From contig NZ_LXGN01000034.1 in NCBI RefSeq assembly GCF_009372255.1, positions 115,171 through 179,170 of the forward strand: 64,000 bases of DNA, given 5' to 3'. The stretch comes from Acinetobacter guerrae. Lineage in GTDB: Bacteria; Pseudomonadota; Gammaproteobacteria; Pseudomonadales; Moraxellaceae. The position numbers and the translations under genes are program-made. Positions 59,379 to 64,000 of this stretch are shown here, piece by piece. The notes below the pieces were generated by a model, which was not told where the DNA came from, did no database searches, and was given only the letters and a program-made list of their open reading frames with translations. The stretch's first letter is position 1; each line of letters begins with the position of its first letter.

Positions 59379-59879
59379 TCAGGCTTTTTCTATTTGTGCA
59401 GCCGATAAATATTTCTGCATATGTTTATGTGCAGCACTGTCAACAGCTTTAATTAATTCGATTAAGTTGTTCGAGATTTGATGAATTTCCTCATACTCCT
59501 GTGGTGTGACAACTCCATCTTCATAGGCATCAAAAACGACTTTGTTAGCTTTTCCACACTTAATGTTGTGCAACATCATTGCTTCAAAAATTGATAATTC
59601 ATGATGCTTGCTGCTATCACAGTCCACTGGAACTAGCGCAAAACCCATTTGATGCGCCCAAACTTTTATGAGTGCTGGATTGCGCGTATACATCATCATT
59701 GCTTCGAGCTTGCGAATATTCGGCAAATGATTCGGCATATTCTGATTTGCGTAGTTGCAAACCATGTTGTGTGAATCACCGATTGCCATAGCAATATCTT
59801 TCGGCCCGCAGTTTTCCGAGTTGTTAATCATCTGGAAAAGCGCTGTTTGTGCCTCTTTACTTAATTTCAGTTCATTCAT
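59379..59879 (-). CDS. CII-like phage regulatory protein
   Basis: A 166-residue protein of the phage regulatory CII (CP76-like) type. N-terminal helix-turn-helix-like region (PKDIAMAIGDSHNMVCNYAN), then KLEAMMMYTRNPALIKVWAH and a C-terminal helical part. The ATG at 59879 with AAGGA upstream is used. It follows the Cro-like gene, the place of cII in lambdoid phages, so it probably takes part in the lysis-lysogeny decision. Confidence 0.8.
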   Translation of the reverse strand: MNELKLSKEAQTALFQMINNSENCGPKDIAMAIGDSHNMVCNYANQNMPNHLPNIRKLEAMMMYTRNPALIKVWAHQMGFALVPVDCDSSKHHELSIFEAMMLHNIKCGKANKVVFDAYEDGVVTPQEYEEIHQISNNLIELIKAVDSAAHKHMQKYLSAAQIEKA

Positions 59880-59945
59880 TGTGAAATCCTTGTTTTCTTT
59901 CACATTTATTTTTTCGGGCTAAAGCTTGATACTTGGTGTATGTTT

Positions 59946-60176
59946 TTAAGCTAGTAAATGTTTTGGATTTGCCTTATCAAGCAACCATTCTTTTGTGAGC
60001 TTGCCGTTGCTGTGTTCTGCGAAGATTTCTGCATATTGTGTTTCGCCTGTGTAATCAGTACGAGGCAAAACACCTTTCTCAGCCATTTTTCGAACTGCAA
60101 CATACGAGATGCCTAATAGTGCTGCTGCCGAGGTCCGCCCACCAACAGCCTCTATTGCTTGTTGAATAGGATTCAT
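59946..60176 (-). CDS. Cro-like regulator
   Basis: A 76-residue protein with a helix-turn-helix GRTSAAALLGISYVAVRKMA, as in Cro/YdaS-type proteins. It is the first gene of the leftward early operon and is divergent from the CI-type repressor gene; the 126 bases between them hold three operator-like sites. It would repress ci and its own promoter in lytic growth. Confidence 0.85.
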   Translation of the reverse strand: MNPIQQAIEAVGGRTSAAALLGISYVAVRKMAEKGVLPRTDYTGETQYAEIFAEHSNGKLTKEWLLDKANPKHLLA

Positions 60177-60212
60177 ATCTTAAACCTTATTTAAACCCAA
60201 TTAATATTTTTA

Positions 60213-60294
60213 TTAAACCATGAGTTAAATTTATTTTCAACCTATGGTTGCTTACATTTTTATCTTTTTTATACGAGAATTTAACCAAAGGTTT
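60213..60294. promoter_or_regulatory. OR-like operator cluster between cro- and cI-like genes
   Basis: Three related palindromes: TTAAACCATGAGTTAAA (60213-60229), AACCTATGGTT (60239-60249) and AACCAAAGGTTT (60283-60294). The common pattern is AACCnnnGGTT. Three sites in the divergent region of cro and cI is the lambda OR layout. The same motif recurs at 63146-63219. Confidence 0.75.
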
Positions 60295-60302
60295 CACAAA
60301 TA

Positions 60303-61049
60303 ATGAAAGTTATGAGCACAATGGTTGACCGCATTCAGGAAGCACTGAAAGCAAAAAAGCTATCATGGTCCAAAGCCGCAACAATGATCGGTCTAACGCC
60401 TCAAGCTCCATCTAAATGGAAGAAGGGGCAGATCGGAAAGGAGACTTTAGATAAGCTAGCTGAGTTGCTAGAAGTGGATGCTGGGTGGCTTCTAAATGGT
60501 AAAAAAAATCAGAATCTAACCAATTTCAACATGCAAGAATTTATGGAAAAACACAATCTTTCTAATAAAGATGAATCGTCGTTTGATGCAAATGACATTC
60601 AGCGCCCAATTGTTGCTGAATACTCTGAGGATGATGGGTTTATCTGGATTGATGTTGTTGAGGCGAGTTTTTCTTGCGGCACTGGCGAGGCGATTGAGTT
60701 TCATTTTGATGTTATAAATGGCAAACAGCCATTCCCGCCCAACTTCTTCAAAAAGAAGCATGTGCATCCTGATAGCATGCGAATTATCAAAGCTAAGGGC
60801 GACAGTATGACCGACTTTATCAAAGATGAGGATCTTGTGGGTATTGATATATCGCAAACTGAAATAATTGATGGTGAGATCTATGCTGTTTACTTTGAAG
60901 GCGAAGGGATGATCAAGCAGATATTCAAAGAAGAAGGTGGAAAATTAATTCTTCATAGCCTTAACTCTAAGTATAGGGATCGTGAAGTTACTGAGCAAAA
61001 TGGACTAAATTTTAAAGTTATGGGTCATCAGTTTTGGCGAGCCGGTTAA
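60303..61049 (+). CDS. CI/LexA-type prophage repressor (S24 family)
   Basis: A 248-residue repressor. N-terminal helix-turn-helix (LSWSKAATMIGLTPQAPSKW, about 20-40). The C-terminal peptidase S24 domain has the catalytic Ser in KGDSM (S168) and Lys in EGMIKQIF (K205); a likely self-cleavage site is the C-G pair in FSCGTGEA (125-126), where classical repressors have A-G. It should keep the prophage silent and be inactivated in the SOS response. Alternative starts at 60312 and 60321 are possible. Confidence 0.92.
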   Translation: MKVMSTMVDRIQEALKAKKLSWSKAATMIGLTPQAPSKWKKGQIGKETLDKLAELLEVDAGWLLNGKKNQNLTNFNMQEFMEKHNLSNKDESSFDANDIQRPIVAEYSEDDGFIWIDVVEASFSCGTGEAIEFHFDVINGKQPFPPNFFKKKHVHPDSMRIIKAKGDSMTDFIKDEDLVGIDISQTEIIDGEIYAVYFEGEGMIKQIFKEEGGKLILHSLNSKYRDREVTEQNGLNFKVMGHQFWRAG

Positions 61050-61077
61050 TAAAATTTTTTTTAAAAATGAGAGTGCA

Positions 61078-61380
61078 ATGATAGGAACACTTAACAAAAC
61101 AAAAACTGCCTTGTCTATTAACAAACAAGAATTTAAACAGGCACTTGGGAAAATTGGCGAAGGAATTGATAAGCAAATTGCAGGACTTAAAAAAGCCAAG
61201 CAAAGCTATGATGCTTCTGAGATGGCACGGGAAGTGATTGCTGAGGCTAATATCTTTGAGGTGATCATTGAAGGTGTTAATGAAGCAGAAAACACAAATT
61301 TAAAACTGGCTGACATCACAAACATTGACGCTGCGCAAGGCTGGATTGATGAGTTTTTGGAAAAGTATTCTGAACAATAA
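61078..61380 (+). CDS. Small helical protein next to the repressor (100 aa)
   Basis: A 100-residue acidic, helical protein: NKTKTALSINKQEFKQALGK, then EGIDKQIAGLKKAKQSYDAS. No domain is known. It is on the plus strand 28 bases after the repressor, so it is probably expressed in the lysogen from the ci promoter, together with the following kinase pair. It may be the antitoxin-like or sensor part of that cassette, but this is a guess. Confidence 0.65.
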   Translation: MIGTLNKTKTALSINKQEFKQALGKIGEGIDKQIAGLKKAKQSYDASEMAREVIAEANIFEVIIEGVNEAENTNLKLADITNIDAAQGWIDEFLEKYSEQ

Positions 61381-61429
61381 ACTGTGAACTCGACAAAATC
61401 AAGTCAGGTTAAATTATAAGGATTAATGC

Positions 61430-62248
61430 ATGGAATTAGAAAATTTCATAAATGAAAATCTGCTATATGGAAGAGCATTAGTTGACTTGGAGATCAGCAA
61501 TAAGGGATCAAATCCATTATGGACGGGCTTTGTAGCTACAAACCAAGGGGAGTTTCCTGCATATATTAAAAAATGCCGCAACGCTGAGGGTTTGTGTATA
61601 GAGATTATTAGCGCATTAATTGGGCTAATGCTTGATATCCCTATTCCCAAACCGATGCTTGTCTTGGTTGAGCCGAACCACCCGCAAATCGCTGTAGATA
61701 AACCAACATTATTATTTGGCTCTCAAATGTACGATATGCCATCCTTTGAGAGATTTTTAATGGATCACGAATTAAGTGAAGAGTGTTTGCTTGATTTCTC
61801 GGGGTTACACTCTATTGTGGCATTTGATGAACTAATCGCCAATCCTGACAGAAATAATTCAAATATTTTGTATGATGGTGACTCTTTTAGATTTATCGAT
61901 CATGAAAAAGCTTTCTTTTCATCACAAGATCCAAGACTACCAATCAATGAGATAACTAAAGTTGGTAACATTTCTGAAATTATTCAACATTACAAAGGTG
62001 AGAATGAAATCTATACATTTAAGTTAATGTCAAAAATTAAAAAATGTATTGCTGATGAAATGTGGGGGACAAATTGCGACTCACTTGCAAAAAAAGCACA
62101 AAATCATTATCTGCTTAATGAATATAATACAATCATTGAAAGAGTAAGAAATTTCTTAAATGCCAGAAATGGTGTGTTGGCAATTTTAATTGAAAATGCT
62201 ATAAAGCCACCACAATCACATCAACAATTAGATTTAATCGGAGGTTAA
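61430..62248 (+). CDS. HipA-like kinase
   Basis: A 272-residue protein with the core of the HipA kinase family (HipA_2-like): the ATP-lysine region PAYIKKC (K47/K48), the catalytic loop FDELIANPDRNNSNIL with D140 and metal-binding N145, and the second metal Asp in RFIDHEKAF (D157). It lacks the HipA N-terminal extension and no HipB-like HTH gene is next to it. It is followed after 1 base by an unrecognised gene, so both are coupled. HipA phosphorylates glutamyl-tRNA synthetase; this group's substrates are not known. Confidence 0.85.
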   Translation: MELENFINENLLYGRALVDLEISNKGSNPLWTGFVATNQGEFPAYIKKCRNAEGLCIEIISALIGLMLDIPIPKPMLVLVEPNHPQIAVDKPTLLFGSQMYDMPSFERFLMDHELSEECLLDFSGLHSIVAFDELIANPDRNNSNILYDGDSFRFIDHEKAFFSSQDPRLPINEITKVGNISEIIQHYKGENEIYTFKLMSKIKKCIADEMWGTNCDSLAKKAQNHYLLNEYNTIIERVRNFLNARNGVLAILIENAIKPPQSHQQLDLIGG

Positions 62249-62249
62249 G

Positions 62250-63083
62250 ATGTTTGGTAAAATTTCATTTCCTTCCGAACCTAGTTTTTTTGCCGAGTGG
62301 AGAACTGTGTATTTTGAGCCAATACCAAAAAGTGGGGAGCTTATTGCAATTCTAATAACAACCAAAGATTTAAGTGGCACAATTGAGGTTTTTGATGCAC
62401 TTCATCCTACAGTTATTGATAGCTTATATGGAACCAAAGCATCATCATTTAATGGATATATAAAACTAATAAAAGCAAATATTTTGAAAAATAATGGGGA
62501 GTCCACTCTTGATGGTGTAACTATAGGTGCTTGGCATACCTCTCAGTCAGATAATATTAAAGGCATAGTTCGGCAAGCTTTGTACAAAACTGCAAGCCTT
62601 GGCTCTGTTGCCCTAAAGGGATTATTTGAGCAAGAAGATAGTTTATTTGAGAATGAGCAAGTCGACAACCGTTGGTCTAAACGTGTTAAAAATGCAGTGT
62701 TAGAAATTGATTCATCCTATGAAAATGCATTTGATATAAAAATCCCTATCAGAAAAGACGTAAAAATTTCTTGTGGATTCCATACTGCTCGTTATTCTGC
62801 GAAATTTAATGTTTGCACATCACAAACTATTACCAGAATGAAGTCAAACTTAATGGATTTGCAAATATTTGATTCGCACAATGTATCTAGCAACTATGAT
62901 TTGATTATACAAATGCCAACAGATGACAATCTACAAGTACCATTAAAAACTTTGGCTAGAATGAAAGAAAATATTGAACTCCTAAGGGAAGAAGTGGCAT
63001 CAAAAACTCACATCAATATCTATACATGTGATTCTGAAAAAGAAGGCGCAGCAAGAATTTTTGAAATGCTCAAAGCAAGTTAG
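62250..63083 (+). CDS. Partner protein of the HipA-like kinase (277 aa)
   Basis: A 277-residue protein that I do not recognise with certainty. The first part (EWRTVYFEPIPKSGELIAIL, then TIEVFDALHPTVIDSLYGTK) faintly resembles DUF3037, a family often found beside HipA_2 kinases, but this protein is about twice as long. The second half (about 140-277) is mixed alpha/beta with INIYTCDSEKEGAARIFEML at the end. It starts 1 base after the kinase stop (GGAGGT upstream), so translation is coupled. A terminator follows. Confidence 0.7.
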   Translation: MFGKISFPSEPSFFAEWRTVYFEPIPKSGELIAILITTKDLSGTIEVFDALHPTVIDSLYGTKASSFNGYIKLIKANILKNNGESTLDGVTIGAWHTSQSDNIKGIVRQALYKTASLGSVALKGLFEQEDSLFENEQVDNRWSKRVKNAVLEIDSSYENAFDIKIPIRKDVKISCGFHTARYSAKFNVCTSQTITRMKSNLMDLQIFDSHNVSSNYDLIIQMPTDDNLQVPLKTLARMKENIELLREEVASKTHINIYTCDSEKEGAARIFEMLKAS

Positions 63084-63101
63084 ATATTTTTCTTATTACA
63101 C

Positions 63102-63124
63102 AACCCACCCCATCGGTGGGTTTT
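63102..63124 (+). terminator. Terminator of the repressor/kinase operon
   Basis: AACCCACC/GGTGGGTT with a 5-base loop, followed by TTTTCTTTTG. It is 18 bases after the partner gene and defines the 60.3-63.1 kb block as one transcription unit. Confidence 0.85.
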
Positions 63125-63145
63125 CTTTTGTCTATTAAAACAAAA

Positions 63146-63219
63146 TTAAACCTAGGTATAAAAATATTTTCACCAAAGGTTTAATTCGGACTTGATTTTA
63201 ATTTATACCTTTGGTTTAA
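63146..63219. promoter_or_regulatory. OL-like operator cluster
   Basis: Three further sites of the OR pattern: TTAAACCTAGGTATAA (63146-63161, weaker), ACCAAAGGTTTAA (63172-63184) and ACCTTTGGTTTAA (63207-63219). They precede the rightward gene at 63292. Repression of this promoter by the CI-type protein would make it the lambda PL/OL counterpart. Confidence 0.75.
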
Positions 63220-63238
63220 TGATTTCATCAAGACAACA

Positions 63239-63275
63239 AAAAGCCCCGCCGACTCTCACATCAAACAGGGCTTTT
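63239..63275 (+). terminator. Leader hairpin before the membrane protein gene
   Basis: AAAAGCCC and GGGCTTTT can pair across a 21-base loop, ending in TTTT 17 bases before the next start codon. It may be an early terminator of the rightward transcript; the long loop makes it weak. Confidence 0.4.
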
Positions 63276-63291
63276 CACGATGGAGTTCATT

Positions 63292-63747
63292 ATGGAACAA
63301 AACACATTGAAGCACAATACGGCGTACATAGTTCCGTCGCGCTTAAAGCGTTGGGCATTGGGTTCTGCCCTAATCTTTGGCTTAACAGGCGCATACGCCC
63401 TGGTTTCTGAAAAACCTACCCAAGTCGCAACCTACCCTATTACCAAACCATCTGAATATGGCGTTTCTGCAATTAAAGTTGATAACGACAAAAACTCAGG
63501 TGAAGCCGTTATTAAGCTCGATGGTTTCTATATTTATACCAGCTTTGATTTCACTGCACGTGAAGAAAACTATGGCGTTATCGGTTCAGAGCATGAAGTG
63601 ATTGAAATCAATAATCTCGCAATCGATCGCATCACATCAATCAATGGCCACGAATATAACGACTTTACTGATCGCAATGACCATCGAAATATCAACACTC
63701 TCATTGCGACTTATATTGAGAAGAATCATTTAGCTGGGGGTGTGTGA
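63292..63747 (+). CDS. Membrane-anchored prophage protein (151 aa)
   Basis: The protein starts MEQNTLKHNTAYIVPSRLKR, followed by one membrane helix (WALGSALIFGLTGAYALV) and a C-terminal domain outside the membrane, NSGEAVIKLDGFYIYTSFDF. GGAG lies 8 bases before the ATG at 63292. It is the first gene of the rightward operon controlled by the OL-like sites. Function unknown. Confidence 0.7.
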   Translation: MEQNTLKHNTAYIVPSRLKRWALGSALIFGLTGAYALVSEKPTQVATYPITKPSEYGVSAIKVDNDKNSGEAVIKLDGFYIYTSFDFTAREENYGVIGSEHEVIEINNLAIDRITSINGHEYNDFTDRNDHRNINTLIATYIEKNHLAGGV

Positions 63748-64000
63748 TGGAAAACAAAAAATACGAACTTCTCGATAACGACACTGTTACCACATGGGAT
63801 GGCCGCACACTTAAACGTATCCGCGCTTTGGTTGCAATTGGTTCATTGGTTGCAGCTGGTGAGCTTGGTGGATATATCGAATCCGAAAATAACCTTTCTC
63901 AGGTTTATGGCAACGCTTGGGTTTCTGGCAACGCTCAGGTTTATGGCAACGCTCGGGTTTGTGGCGACGCTCGGGTTTATGGCAACGCTCGGGTTTATGG
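63747..64000 (+). CDS. Repeat-rich beta-helix-like protein (runs off right edge)
   Basis: The ATG at 63747 overlaps the previous stop (TGATG). About 85 residues are readable: MENKKYELLDNDTVTTWDGR, LGGYIESENNLSQVYGNAWV, then six-residue repeats of the form V-Y-G-N-A-R. The repeats are encoded by tandem 18-base units and predict a left-handed beta helix as in hexapeptide proteins. The C-terminal part is outside the window. Homologues in phages are of unknown role. Confidence 0.75.
   Translation, partial: MENKKYELLDNDTVTTWDGRTLKRIRALVAIGSLVAAGELGGYIESENNLSQVYGNAWVSGNAQVYGNARVCGDARVYGNARVY

Noticed and set aside
63900..64000. Tandem repeats as a simple non-coding satellite
   Set aside because: The unit is a multiple of three, in frame with a coupled start codon, and encodes a recognisable hexapeptide pattern.

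Overview
The window looks like a chromosome segment of a gammaproteobacterium of the genus Acinetobacter. This rests on the AT-rich base composition, the protein character of the housekeeping genes (lpxB, ispF, DAHP synthase, a TerC-CBS-CorC protein) and the Acinetobacter-style siphophage genes. Assignment to species is not possible from sequence reading alone.

Layout: (1) 1-3.9 kb is the end of a degraded prophage: a partial AAA ATPase running off the left edge, a Q-like regulator, a RuvC-like resolvase, a 55-residue Cys/His protein and a DnaB helicase. DnaB abuts, head to head, the catalytic domain of a tyrosine integrase that has lost its N-terminus. This remnant ends next to tRNA-Trp and tRNA-Leu genes, the probable attachment site. 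(2) 4.2-25.4 kb is host chromosome: a kinase-like protein and a patatin phospholipase; a DUF815 ATPase; several conserved proteins of unknown function; lpxB; a probably Fur-controlled TonB-dependent siderophore receptor with a PepSY reductase-like operon; a TauE/SafE permease; DAHP synthase; a phosphatase-like protein convergent with ispF; a glycine/D-amino-acid oxidoreductase behind a tandem glycine riboswitch; TerC; and a MarR regulator. (3) From about 25.5 kb to beyond the right edge lies a largely intact lambda/HK97-like siphoprophage.

The prophage begins with a P4-type integrase on the plus strand. All lytic genes then read leftward (minus strand), so in transcription order they run from right to left. 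Cro-like and CII-like regulators come first, then small early genes, a replication initiator with iteron-like repeats inside it, DnaB, small accessory genes (a Lar-like zinc ribbon, a VRR-NUC nuclease) and a Q-like antiterminator. A terminator and a tRNA-Arg(TCT) follow, then NinB and YbcO-like genes, HNH, TerS, TerL, protease, capsid, portal and connectors, then tail tube, tail chaperones with a -1 frameshift, tape measure and the tail tip to J. Holin, lysozyme and nested Rz/Rz1 spanins close the operon. A homing-type endonuclease sits between capsid and portal. A P22 immI-like Arc/Mnt/antirepressor module with extra cargo sits between the tail chaperones and the tape measure.

The plus-strand immunity side (60.3-64 kb) carries a LexA/CI-type repressor and then a three-gene cassette with a HipA-like kinase and an unrecognised partner. 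Two clusters of AACCnnnGGTT operator-like sites flank this block, recalling lambda OR and OL. The second cluster precedes a rightward operon encoding a membrane protein and a repeat-rich beta-helix-like protein cut by the right edge. The kinase cassette is the best candidate for a little-described lysogen-expressed system; the immI-like module, the iterons and the riboswitch-controlled oxidoreductase are the other strong points.
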